From: Prevotella veroralis DSM 19559 = JCM 6290
GTDB lineage: Bacteria > Bacteroidota > Bacteroidia > Bacteroidales > Bacteroidaceae
Direction: 5' to 3'
Assembly (NCBI RefSeq): GCF_000377625.1
Contig: NZ_KB898338.1
Coordinates: 1 to 64,000, forward strand
DNA length: 64,000 nucleotides
The position numbers and the translations under genes are program-made. The notes under the pieces were generated by a model, which was given only the letters and a program-made list of their open reading frames with translations, was not told where the DNA came from and searched no databases. Of this stretch, positions 43,507 through 51,337 are shown one piece after another (position 1 is the first letter of the stretch; every line of letters starts with the position of its first letter).

Positions 43507-44769
43507 ATGAAAAGTACATTTTCAATTCTATTCTATATAGACAGAAGCAAGACAAATGAGAATAACGAGTGCATTATACGCTGCCGTATCACCTGCAATG
43601 GTGCGTCTGCTTCATTCTCAACAGGATTGCACACCTCTCCCGATGATTGGCAATCAAAGATAGGACGTATAAAAGTGGCAGCTAACAGAGCGAATGATGT
43701 CAATCATCAACTGGACTCAATAGATAAACGACTTCACGCACTCTATGAACTCACGTTAAGAGAAGAGAACTACATCACGGCAGAATATCTTAAGGAGCAG
43801 TTCCTGCATCAAGGCAAATCTACCCCATCACTCATAGAGATTTACCAAGCTGTCTGCGAAAGTAAGGAGGAATTGCAGGGCAAGACTATAGGAAAGGCTA
43901 CCGTCAGGGCTTTTAGGGACAGTAAGAAGAGCTTTTTACAATTTCTGAAAACAAGGGGAAATGAGGACTGTCTTCCCAAAGAAGCCGACAAGGACCTAAT
44001 AGAAAGCTACCGTCTGTTCATGCTTAGGGACTTAAGAAACAAGGAAAGCACTGTCTCCAACCGTCTGCGCCACCTGCATCAGGTTATTAGAAAGGCACAG
44101 CAGGAGCGGTATATCTATGCAGACCCTTTTGAACTGATAGACATTGAAACGCCCACCTACGAGCGCAATGCCCTCACTTCTGACGATTTACACAAACTTC
44201 TCTCATATCGCCCTCACCGCTCGGTGGACAACCATTGCAGGCTCATCTTCCTCTTGGGCTGTTTCACGGGGATGGCTTTTTCAGACTTGAAGAAACTCCG
44301 AATGGACGATGTTTATACATTCGGGGATGGGCGCAGGTACATATCGCTCTGTCGCACAAAAACTCAGAACAGAAGCATTGTTCCTTTATTACCCATTGCC
44401 GAAGAGATACTCACCATTGTCAGCGACGGACAAAAGGAGGGTTTGCTCTTTCGTGAGTTCCCCACGAATAGCCATTTCAACCGCAAGATAAGGGACATCA
44501 TCATCAAGGCTGGACTCCCATCTCATACCGAAGCCACCTCGCACACGGCACGACATACCTTTGCCACGACCATCTGTTTGGAGAACGGCTTGCCGATAGA
44601 AACCGTCAGTAAGATGCTCGGACACCGCTTCATTTCCACCACTGAACTCTATGCAAAGGTTAGCAAGAGCAAGATTGCACGTGAAATGCAGCCACTCATG
44701 GGTAGCAACACCACAAGGGAACTGCGAAAGGCCCTGCGTGTTTGTCCGCCAAGAAAGCCAAGAATATGA
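43507..44769 (+). CDS. IntDOT-like tyrosine recombinase
   Basis: A 420-residue integrase with arm-binding domain (MKSTFSILFYIDRSKTNENN), core-binding domain (about 110-205) and catalytic domain with HTARHTFATTICLENG and LGHRFISTTELYAKV. Box I is CFTGMAFSDLKKL, again without arginine, as in IntDOT. It follows a truncated copy in the same direction. It is the best candidate integrase for the mobilisable element at 36.6-45.3 kb. Confidence 0.9.
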   Translation: MKSTFSILFYIDRSKTNENNECIIRCRITCNGASASFSTGLHTSPDDWQSKIGRIKVAANRANDVNHQLDSIDKRLHALYELTLREENYITAEYLKEQFLHQGKSTPSLIEIYQAVCESKEELQGKTIGKATVRAFRDSKKSFLQFLKTRGNEDCLPKEADKDLIESYRLFMLRDLRNKESTVSNRLRHLHQVIRKAQQERYIYADPFELIDIETPTYERNALTSDDLHKLLSYRPHRSVDNHCRLIFLLGCFTGMAFSDLKKLRMDDVYTFGDGRRYISLCRTKTQNRSIVPLLPIAEEILTIVSDGQKEGLLFREFPTNSHFNRKIRDIIIKAGLPSHTEATSHTARHTFATTICLENGLPIETVSKMLGHRFISTTELYAKVSKSKIAREMQPLMGSNTTRELRKALRVCPPRKPRI

Positions 44770-44832
44770 TAAAATGATTTTCTTAGACCGTTAAACAACC
44801 ATCATTAAGTATCAACACTGAATAAGGACAAA

Positions 44833-45300
44833 ATGAAAAAGAACAACAAACAGGAACTTTCCTACTTTCGGTTGAAATTAAGAAGTTATATGAGTGAGCA
44901 TCACCCCGAAAGATTGTACGACACGGAGTTTATCACCACACGAGCAGACATGGCTCTCACTGCTTACTGCGATGCAGTGGCACAAGGTTTTTCGCACCTC
45001 GAAGCAGAGAGCATAGCAAGCGAGGTATTGTATTATGGCTTGCATTTCTCCAAGTATGATACGCTTGTTTCCGTGTTGGAAAACGAGTTTGAAAGGGAAC
45101 TGCCTGCACCACTCCCTGAGAAGCTCGTACCTATACTGTTGTCGAACAAGGCTGTTCAAGCCACATTCGACAAGTTCGGTTTGACGGACACATTTGCTTC
45201 TGACGAGCAATACGACCGTCTTTACACCGAACTCACAGGCACGATAGTGCTGCTTACCAAGAGCAATCATTTGCCAATAATCGGTCAGACGGAGGGGTAA
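44833..45300 (+). CDS. DUF1896 conjugative-element protein
   Basis: A 155-residue soluble protein with the DUF1896 pattern (LSYFRLKLRSYMSEHHPERL; ADMALTAYCDAVAQGFSHLE). In Bacteroidota elements DUF1896 normally precedes the very large helicase/methylase gene. Here no such gene follows; its only relative in the window is the helicase fragment at 26.3 kb. A terminator lies 100 bases downstream. Confidence 0.85.
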   Translation: MKKNNKQELSYFRLKLRSYMSEHHPERLYDTEFITTRADMALTAYCDAVAQGFSHLEAESIASEVLYYGLHFSKYDTLVSVLENEFERELPAPLPEKLVPILLSNKAVQATFDKFGLTDTFASDEQYDRLYTELTGTIVLLTKSNHLPIIGQTEG

Positions 45301-45400
45301 GCCCAAAGGCGTTGTAAGCAAAGGCACACGCAAAGTCCCTGATGCCGTTTCTTATCGTGCAAAGGTACAACGGCAGCTAATCTGCCCTGACAAGGTCGAG

Positions 45401-45440
45401 TCCTGCGGATGGAGAGAAGAATCTCCACCGCAGGATTTTT
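45401..45440 (+). terminator. Strong terminator
   Basis: TCCTGCGG-TGGAGA pairs with TCTCCA-CCGCAGGA around a six-base loop and is followed by five T. Between 45,301 and 46,160 there is no gene; the region holds this terminator and the two repeat arrays described next. Confidence 0.85.
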
Positions 45441-45638
45441 CTGTTTCAAGGCGGTATTGCCATTTTCAATATCCGTGCGGTCGTATTCATCTCTCCCAAC
45501 CTTGCAGGGCAGGGCTGCCGTAGAGAGCATAGGCACGACAAGAATACGGCATACTCAGGCTCTTTGGACGCAAGGCGTAACAACCAACAACAGATAGGAC
45601 TAACGATAGTATTGTCAATCTGTTGTTTGTACAATTTG

Positions 45639-45702
45639 TTGTCCTGACTATCTGTTGTCAAAACTATCTGTTGTCATGACTATCTATTGTCAAAATAATC
45701 TA
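45639..45702 (+). repeat. 16-bp direct repeat array, 4 units
   Basis: Units at 45,639, 45,655, 45,671 and 45,687 share TTGTCnnnAyTATCTr (TTGTC, three variable bases, ACTATCT). Further CTATC and TCGATA words follow to 45,756. Such iterons usually bind an initiator or regulator protein. Confidence 0.85.
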
Positions 45703-45886
45703 TCGATAAAACTATCTATCTCTCGGTTTGTCGAACTATCGAATTATCGATAAAACAACAAAATAATAAAAGGAACGAGCCGGCACCTCTTCTCATTACC
45801 GCAATCATACCATTCTTATACAGAACATAAGAGTTTTTCAGCGACAGCTCCAAATCTGATAAGGAAAGCTACCAGCCTTTGGACTT

Positions 45887-45996
45887 AAAGCTTATGAGCT
45901 TTCTATAAAAAGCTTATAAGCAATCTATGAAAAGCTTATAAGTAATCTGACAAAAGCTTATAAGTTATTTACAAAAAGCTTATAAGCTTTTCTGAC
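45887..45996 (+). repeat. 22-bp phased direct repeat array, 5 units
   Basis: Five units of exactly 22 bases start at 45,887, 45,909, 45,931, 45,953 and 45,975, each with AAAGCTTATAAGC or a close variant. The core and period match the array at 25,019-25,150 although the outer bases differ. The array ends about 55 bases before the promoter of the HTH/mobilisation operon. Confidence 0.88.
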
Positions 45997-46049
45997 TAAC
46001 AGACTAACTTCTCTTCTCTTCCTTCTATATCCTTGCTTTTCTGCGTTGC

Positions 46050-46080
46050 TTTGTTCAATGTAGTTCTACGCTTACCTTTG
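46050..46080 (+). promoter_or_regulatory. Promoter of the second mobilisation operon
   Basis: TTTG (46,050-46,053), a 19-base spacer and TACCTTTG (46,073-46,080) match the Bacteroidota promoter consensus on both boxes. The first gene of the operon starts at 46,161. Confidence 0.7.
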
Positions 46081-46160
46081 CACACAACAATAGTGGCAAC
46101 AGACTGTATATGAGTTTGTTTGCCGAGTAACAATAAAGTAATCAAAACAAAATTAAGGCA

Positions 46161-46430
46161 ATGAAACTCATTATCATCGACCGCAAAGCGTGGGAGCGAC
46201 ACCACTCCGAATTTGCAGACTTTATCCACAGTATCGAACAACTCATCGGCAATCCGCCCGAAACGGACGAATGGCTTGACAACGAAGCCGTGTGCAAGCG
46301 TTTGGGCATCAGCAAGCGTACCCTGCAATCATACAGAGATACGGGAAAAATCCCTTTCTCAATGATTGGACATAAGTGTTATTACAAGGAGAGCGACATC
46401 ACAGATTTACTGAACGCAAAAACTGAATGA
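46161..46430 (+). CDS. Excisionase-type HTH protein
   Basis: An 89-residue protein with the HTH AVCKRLGISKRTLQSYRDTG and IGHKCYYKESDITDLLN. It is the paralogue of 36,898-37,197. It starts the second mobilisation operon behind a full promoter and the 22-bp array, either of which could be its operator. Confidence 0.85.
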   Translation: MKLIIIDRKAWERHHSEFADFIHSIEQLIGNPPETDEWLDNEAVCKRLGISKRTLQSYRDTGKIPFSMIGHKCYYKESDITDLLNAKTE

Positions 46431-46433
46431 ACT

Positions 46434-46748
46434 ATGGCAGAGAACGAAATCGTTACACAGAAAGACCCTCAGATGCTGTTGTTTTCACAACTGATGGAAG
46501 GAATATTGAAGAAACTGGAGCGGTATTGCGCTACCGCCCGTCCGATGCTGGGCGGAGAGGTTTACCTCACTGGCGAGGAGGTTTGCAGCCAATTACGGCT
46601 CAGCACACGCACGCTCCAAGAGTACAGAAATGCAGGAATACTTCCTTTCTATAAAATCGGAGGGAAGATACTATACAAGCAGAGCGACATACAGACAATG
46701 CTTGAAAAACATTATAACGCAATACCCAAGAGATTATGGCAAGAATAG
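46434..46748 (+). CDS. MerR/excisionase-type HTH protein
   Basis: A 104-residue protein with LTGEEVCSQLRLSTRTLQEY and KILYKQSDIQTMLEKHYN. It is the paralogue of 36,603-36,893. It lies 3 bases after its neighbour and overlaps the DUF3408 gene by 13 bases. Confidence 0.85.
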   Translation: MAENEIVTQKDPQMLLFSQLMEGILKKLERYCATARPMLGGEVYLTGEEVCSQLRLSTRTLQEYRNAGILPFYKIGGKILYKQSDIQTMLEKHYNAIPKRLWQE

Positions 46749-47242
46749 ATGAACAAAGGAAACAGCGTCTGAAACAAGCCCTTCGAGATATGGGCAATTA
46801 TGGCGTTAAGCTCCGCAAGCCCGAAGAGTTGCCCGATTTTGATCAGCCCATAGATTATGAAGAGGAAAAGAAAAGATTTGAGCCTGTTAAAGTTGAGGAA
46901 CAAAATGACAAGGAGAGTCACAAGGACTATTCTCAACCGTCCTATCAAGAAACAGAGTTGTCACCAACGGAAAGGGCTACTTCTACCGAAGAGAATCATC
47001 AACGAATGGGAAAAACAAGGGACAGGAAGCAATTATCCGAGTTTCAGGGGAAATATCTCCAGCCCTTTCGCAACAGCCACCGCAAAGCCGTGTATGTATC
47101 AGAGGAAACTCAACGAAAGTTGGACTTCGTGGTGAGGAAAATCGGTGAGCAGGGAGCAAGCGTTTCAGGATATGTGGAGCAGGTGCTTCGAGAACATCTC
47201 GACCAATACAAAGATGATGTGGAAAGATGGCGGAAACTCTGA
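46736..47242 (+). CDS. DUF3408 protein, second copy
   Basis: A 168-residue protein with a charged first 100 residues and the C-terminal DUF3408 block (KAVYVSEETQRKLDFVVRKI and SVSGYVEQVLREHLDQY, ending ERWRKL). It is similar to 40,207-40,641 at the C-terminus. In this module it follows the HTH pair directly, with no VapE or primase between, unlike the first module. Confidence 0.82.
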   Translation: MARIDEQRKQRLKQALRDMGNYGVKLRKPEELPDFDQPIDYEEEKKRFEPVKVEEQNDKESHKDYSQPSYQETELSPTERATSTEENHQRMGKTRDRKQLSEFQGKYLQPFRNSHRKAVYVSEETQRKLDFVVRKIGEQGASVSGYVEQVLREHLDQYKDDVERWRKL

Positions 47243-47368
47243 AGTACTGCATTCCTCGAATGCAAGCCTACGCCGAGTTGCTGTATTCAATGAATGCAGT
47301 AACACGGCATGGGCTTATAATCCCATTTTCTACATCAGCAAGGTGTGTCTTTGTGACACAAATTGCCG

Positions 47369-47425
47369 TTTGTCCCACAAAGACCCTTGCCCCGAGGGGG
47401 ATTAAATCACTCCAAAGTCGTGATT
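47369..47425 (+). other. Candidate origin of transfer (oriT) 2
   Basis: TTTGT-CCC-ACAAA (47,369-47,381), CCCC-GA-GGGG (47,390-47,400) and AATCAC...GTGATT (47,405-47,425) repeat the arrangement of candidate oriT 1: GTTTGT, CCC, ACAAA, then a C/G-run stem, then ATTA and AATCACTCC. A short open frame (47,227-47,427) across it is rejected as a gene. Confidence 0.6.
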
Positions 47426-47450
47426 AGGAAACAAACAAAACAATACAATT

Positions 47451-47834
47451 ATGACCAAATTAGAAATAGCCAATGAGAATCGTTACGGACACCGAAACAC
47501 TGTAGAAGTTCCACCCTGGGACAGATGGGACACCCGTATGCCCGATGTGAAAGACCAACTGCGTGCCATTGACCTATACAACAAATCGGGCGCAGTAAGC
47601 AAATCCGATTTTGTGCGTGCCCGAATACTCGGGGAAAGTTTCAAAGTAATCACAGTAGATAAGTCCGCCGTGGAGTATTATCGCAAGCTCTCCAAACTCA
47701 CAGCTCAAGTACATAAGATTGGCACAAACTATAATCAAGTAGTACGTCTGATGCACCTTTATACGGCTGATAAAAGCGTAAAGGCGTTGTTGCATGAACT
47801 AATACGTCTGACAAAAGAACTCACCGTCTTTTAA
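47451..47834 (+). CDS. mobC: MobC-type accessory protein without partner relaxase
   Basis: A 127-residue protein with a ribbon-helix-helix-like middle (SKSDFVRARILGESFKVITV) and the MobC-type EYYRKLSKLTAQVHKIGTNY followed by NQVVRLMHLY. The relaxase gene that should follow is absent; instead there is a hairpin and the convergent recombinase gene of the restriction locus. The C-terminus may be slightly shortened. The module could still be mobilised if a relaxase acts in trans. Confidence 0.78.
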   Translation: MTKLEIANENRYGHRNTVEVPPWDRWDTRMPDVKDQLRAIDLYNKSGAVSKSDFVRARILGESFKVITVDKSAVEYYRKLSKLTAQVHKIGTNYNQVVRLMHLYTADKSVKALLHELIRLTKELTVF

Positions 47835-47850
47835 GAGTTGACGGTGAGTT
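47818..47850. terminator. Perfect 11-bp hairpin spanning the mobC stop
   Basis: AACTCACCGTC (47,818-47,828) and its complement (47,840-47,850) with an 11-base loop that contains the TAA stop. It lies between convergent genes and may terminate both; no strong T run follows on the plus strand. Confidence 0.6.
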
Positions 47851-47885
47851 TGACAATTGACTATCGCAAAAAATGTAGAATAGAA

Positions 47886-48812
47886 TTACTTCCTGAGGTA
47901 TTTAAGCATCTGCGTAATACACCGCTTCTTCTGTTCGATATTGGGATGAACATAGAGGTTGAGAGTTGTAGTGATGTTCGAATGCCCGAGCAACACGCTA
48001 ACCGTCTTATAGTCACAGTTACTTTCGATGCAGCGTGTGGCGAAACTGTGGCGCAGCCCGTGATATTTCAGCCGAGGAATGTTCAAATGCTTCATTAACC
48101 GATGATAATAGTTTCGATAGGTTCGTGGCTCAGTAGGTTTTTCTTCGTTGGTCAGCACATAGAAATTAATATTTACTACCTTTTTCAGTGGTTTCACCAT
48201 AGCCAAGAGTTCTTTGTTCATTGGTATCTCACGGCAAGAGTTCTTGGTCTTTGGGCTGTTGATGACTAATTCTGTGTGCCTGCGTTCACCTTCTACGACG
48301 TAGATACGCTCAATGGTACGGTTTACGGTGATTATACCGCTGTCCGTATTGATGTCCGACCATTTTAAGCCGCATACCTCACCAATCCGCAAGCCTGTGG
48401 TTAGACTAATGTAGATGCCAAGGTTGCGAAATGTAAAGTTCTGCTTAATGAAATCGAGAATCTTTTTGTGGTGTGTCACTGTCAGCACCTCCATTTCTTT
48501 ATTGATTACTGTAGTTGGATACTTGATGTCCCATTCGCAATAGTTCATCCAACCGTTCTTTACCCCGAACTTCATCACCATTTTCAACACAATGAGAATG
48601 TCCTTCACCGTTTTAATGCTGAGACCAGCATTAAGTTTTTGTAGCACAAATTCTTGTACAAGTTTTTCACTAAGACTGTCACAATCACCAAACGATGAAA
48701 GTATGTGATTTTCCAAAACTAACACATAAGCAGCGTATGTGGACTGCTTTACGTAGCGTTGCTTGTCTCTTTTCCAAGCCAACGAAATTTCTCTAATAGT
48801 TTTTGTTTTCAT
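47886..48812 (-). CDS. Tyrosine recombinase linked to type I restriction locus
   Basis: A 308-residue phage-type integrase with canonical catalytic residues: TTGLRIGEVCGLKW (box I Arg present), YHGLRHSFATRCIESN, LGHSNITTTLNLYVHP with the Tyr. It lacks the long arm-binding domain of the IntDOT-like enzymes elsewhere in the window. In many Bacteroidota such a gene sits beside hsdS and shuffles its target-recognition domains by inversion. Here it is the last gene of the hsd operon, 51 bases after the hsdS stub. Confidence 0.85.
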   Translation of the reverse strand: MKTKTIREISLAWKRDKQRYVKQSTYAAYVLVLENHILSSFGDCDSLSEKLVQEFVLQKLNAGLSIKTVKDILIVLKMVMKFGVKNGWMNYCEWDIKYPTTVINKEMEVLTVTHHKKILDFIKQNFTFRNLGIYISLTTGLRIGEVCGLKWSDINTDSGIITVNRTIERIYVVEGERRHTELVINSPKTKNSCREIPMNKELLAMVKPLKKVVNINFYVLTNEEKPTEPRTYRNYYHRLMKHLNIPRLKYHGLRHSFATRCIESNCDYKTVSVLLGHSNITTTLNLYVHPNIEQKKRCITQMLKYLRK

Positions 48813-48863
48813 ATTTAATCCTTAATATAGAAAAGGTACATAATAATTAGAGAAACGTATTAA

Positions 48864-48908
48864 CTAATTTGGGACATTGAGGACTTTTTTTTCTTTATTT
48901 TCTGCCAT
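48864..48908 (-). pseudogene. hsdS: hsdS stub: first 14 codons only
   Basis: The frame MAENKEKKVLNVPN then stop resembles the start of Bacteroidota HsdS specificity subunits, in which VLNVPN is normally followed by LRFP and the first target-recognition domain. Everything after that point is missing, and the sequence runs directly into the recombinase gene. The position, after hsdM and before the recombinase, is where hsdS belongs. The identification rests on this short motif and context. Confidence 0.55.
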
Positions 48909-48913
48909 AGTCA

Positions 48914-49077
48914 TTATTCTTTAATTTTCTTGATGAGTTCAGTTGCTGCAATATCGTGCATGAGAGTAAAGCCGAACCACTTTTTACCCAAGTCCTTGAT
49001 AGAAGCTCCAATATGAGGTCGCAATTTGCGACTAGTTCAGTTGATTGTCGTTTTGTATTTTCCTTATCTTTCGCCAT
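48914..49077 (-). pseudogene. Small broken ORF between hsdM and hsdS stub
   Basis: It starts MAKDKENTKRQST (ATG at 49,077) in one frame, while a different frame carries a protein-like ending RPHIGASIKDLGKKWFGFTL followed by MHDIAATELIKKIKE and stop at 48,914. A single frameshift near 49,030 would join them into a protein of about 54 residues. The family is not recognised. Confidence 0.4.
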
Positions 49078-49116
49078 AACTTCTTATTTTGACATTATAA
49101 CTTGAGACCCAATATT

Positions 49117-50661
49117 TTACATTATCCCCAATTCTTTCAAATAACCTTCAATTTCTTTATCAAGATCGGCACGCTTGGCTTCCAGATCCTTGATTTCCTT
49201 CATTACGGCATGGATGTCAATAGGTTCTTCCTCCTCGAAAGTATCAACATAACGAGGAATGTTGAGGTTGTAATCGTTTTCGGCTATCTCCTCCAAGGTG
49301 GCTGTATTTCTCAATCTCCTTGCGATCGCGGTAGGTGTCAACAATCTTCTGTATATGCTGTGGGCGGAGCTTGTTCTGTGTCTTTATCTTCTCAAAATCC
49401 TTGCTGGCATCAATGAAGAGAATACTGTCGTCTTCCTTACGGCATTTCTTAAACACCAGAATACAGGTAGGGATGCTTGTGCCATAGAAGATGTTGGCAG
49501 GCAGACCTATGATAGCATCCACATAGTTTTTCTTCTCAATGAGGAAGCGGCGGATTACCCCCTCAGCATTTCCACGGAAGAGAACACCATGAGGAGCAAC
49601 GCAAGCCATAGTTCCACCCTCGTTTAAGTGATAAAGCATGTGGAGGATGAACGCATAATCAGCTGTCTTGCGTGGAGCAAGCCGTCCTGCCTTGCTGAAA
49701 CGGTCATCATTGTTGAACTTATCAGCAGCACTCCACTCAGCAGAGAACGGAGGGTTGGCAACAACTGCATCAAACTGAGTGTCACCAAAGGCATCGGCTT
49801 CGAGTGTGTCGCCATTCTCTATACGAAAGTTGCTGAATTTGATGCCATGAAGGAGCATATTCATGCGAGCAAGATTGTAGGTTGTGGGATTCTTCTCCTG
49901 TCCGAATATCTCATTAGCATGTCCTATACTTGCTGCACGGAGCAGTAAAGAGCCGCTACCGCAGGTTGGATCATAAACATTGCGAAGGCGTGCATGGCGA
50001 GGGTTACAATTTCAGCCAAGATACGGCTAACTTCCTGCGGAGTGTAAAACTCACCGGCTTTCTTTCCTGCACCGGCGGCAAACTGGCTAATCATATACTC
50101 ATAAGCATCGCCAAGAATATCAATCTCTTGTGAAGCCTCTACGCCAAAATCTATGTCATCGAGGGCAAGAAGTACATTACTGACCAATGTATTTTTATCA
50201 TCGGCTGTCTTTCCCAATTTAGGCGAGGCGAGGTCTATGTCTGAGAACAAACCGCCAAAGTCCTCTTCACTGTCTTGCCCCAGAGTACTATCTTCAATAC
50301 GCTTCAAAGAACGCTCAAGTATCGGCAGGATATTTTCTTTCTTTTTAATACTCTCAATAACGGATGAGAACAAGAAACTGGGTTCTATGAAATAGCCAAT
50401 ATTTTCGATACATTCGGTCTTTACGCTCTCTTGTAGCTCTTCGATATCGGTATTTTTTTCCATTGCCCATAATTCTTTGAAGGTAACATCGTCATCCACT
50501 AAGGCGTCATTGGCATGTTTTTCAATCTTCTCTGACAGATATTTATAAAAGATAAAGCCTAATGTAAAATACATAAAGTCGCTTGCCGACATATTGCCAC
50601 GCAACTTGTTTGCGACTTCCCAAAGCTGGTCACGGAGTTTCTGTTGTAATTCTTCGCTCAT
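49117..50661 (-). pseudogene. hsdM: hsdM type I DNA methyltransferase, two frameshifts
   Basis: The first frame (50,661 to about 50,005) carries the HsdM N-terminal helical domain ([39 protein letters not shown]) and [19 protein letters not shown] shift then follows; the middle frame has the SAM-binding [12 protein letters not shown] and catalytic NPPF motifs, plus PHGVLFRGNAEGVIRRFLIE. A second shift near 49,310 leads to the last piece (TLEEIAENDYNLNIPRYVDT to the end). All motifs of an N6-adenine methylase are present, so only the two shifts prevent function. Sequencing error is possible for either. Confidence 0.85.
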
Positions 50662-50668
50662 ATTATTG

Positions 50669-51325
50669 TTATTTCTTATTTTCTATTATTAAAATATCTC
50701 TCAATGCCACTTTGTATGATTGGGATTTTGTTATGTTATCAAATGGAAATTCTGACTTGCTGTGTATATGTGAAACATCAATTATACAATTCCATGAAGA
50801 AAATGTAGGTGCTTCTTCACTGGGGTCTAAGCATAAGATTTTCATAATTGCACCATTCTTATCACAAAATTCGTAGCCAACAGCAAGCATGGCGTGAGCT
50901 CCATCAGTAAACACAGTTGATATTATAACCGGTTTGTCCTCATCAAGCGTATCTGCAATGAGACCAATAAGTTTCTCCTTGTCTCGTGGGTTTCTCCTTC
51001 TGACTCTTATCCCGAAACTTTGCTCGTTAATTTCTTTTCTAAGAGTTGAATAGGAATAGCCAGACCTTACCATTCCTTGCTCATCAAGAAAATGGCTTAA
51101 AAATTTTCCTTTGGGTGTTCTTCTGTCAGGCTTGTTGAATATATCCAAGTCTTCCTCGGTGACAGCACCAATGCACAACAGCGCCATAGACAAGGAATAA
51201 ACAGCGCAAGCCCCATCCATATGTCCTTGACGTCTATGTAATATAACATATTTACCATTTGCATCCTTGACAAGTACACCTTTAGGACTTATCCGTATTG
51301 AATCTATTACTTTTATTGAACTCAT
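50669..51325 (-). CDS. Papain/C39-like cysteine peptidase inside the hsd operon
   Basis: A 218-residue soluble protein. It has [19 protein letters not shown] with Gln33 and Cys40, spaced 7 residues apart as Gln19 and Cys25 are 6 apart in papain, [13 protein letters not shown] with His144 and LCLDPSE with Asp167, which together form a plausible oxyanion Gln plus Cys-His-Asp triad. The middle (about 60-120) is basic. It sits 12 bases after hsdR and 7 before hsdM on the same strand, so it is an integral operon member. No such gene belongs to standard type I restriction systems. It may act as a protease, deamidase or transglutaminase-like enzyme; substrate unknown. Confidence 0.65.
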   Translation of the reverse strand: MSSIKVIDSIRISPKGVLVKDANGKYVILHRRQGHMDGACAVYSLSMALLCIGAVTEEDLDIFNKPDRRTPKGKFLSHFLDEQGMVRSGYSYSTLRKEINEQSFGIRVRRRNPRDKEKLIGLIADTLDEDKPVIISTVFTDGAHAMLAVGYEFCDKNGAIMKILCLDPSEEAPTFSSWNCIIDVSHIHSKSEFPFDNITKSQSYKVALRDILIIENKK

Positions 51326-51337
51326 ATATGTTTTTAA

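Noticed and set aside
45887..45996. CRISPR array
   Set aside because: Same reason: phased direct repeats without unique spacers.
47227..47427. 66-codon ORF after the second DUF3408 gene
   Set aside because: It overlaps the DUF3408 end and the candidate oriT hairpins; the translation is not protein-like.
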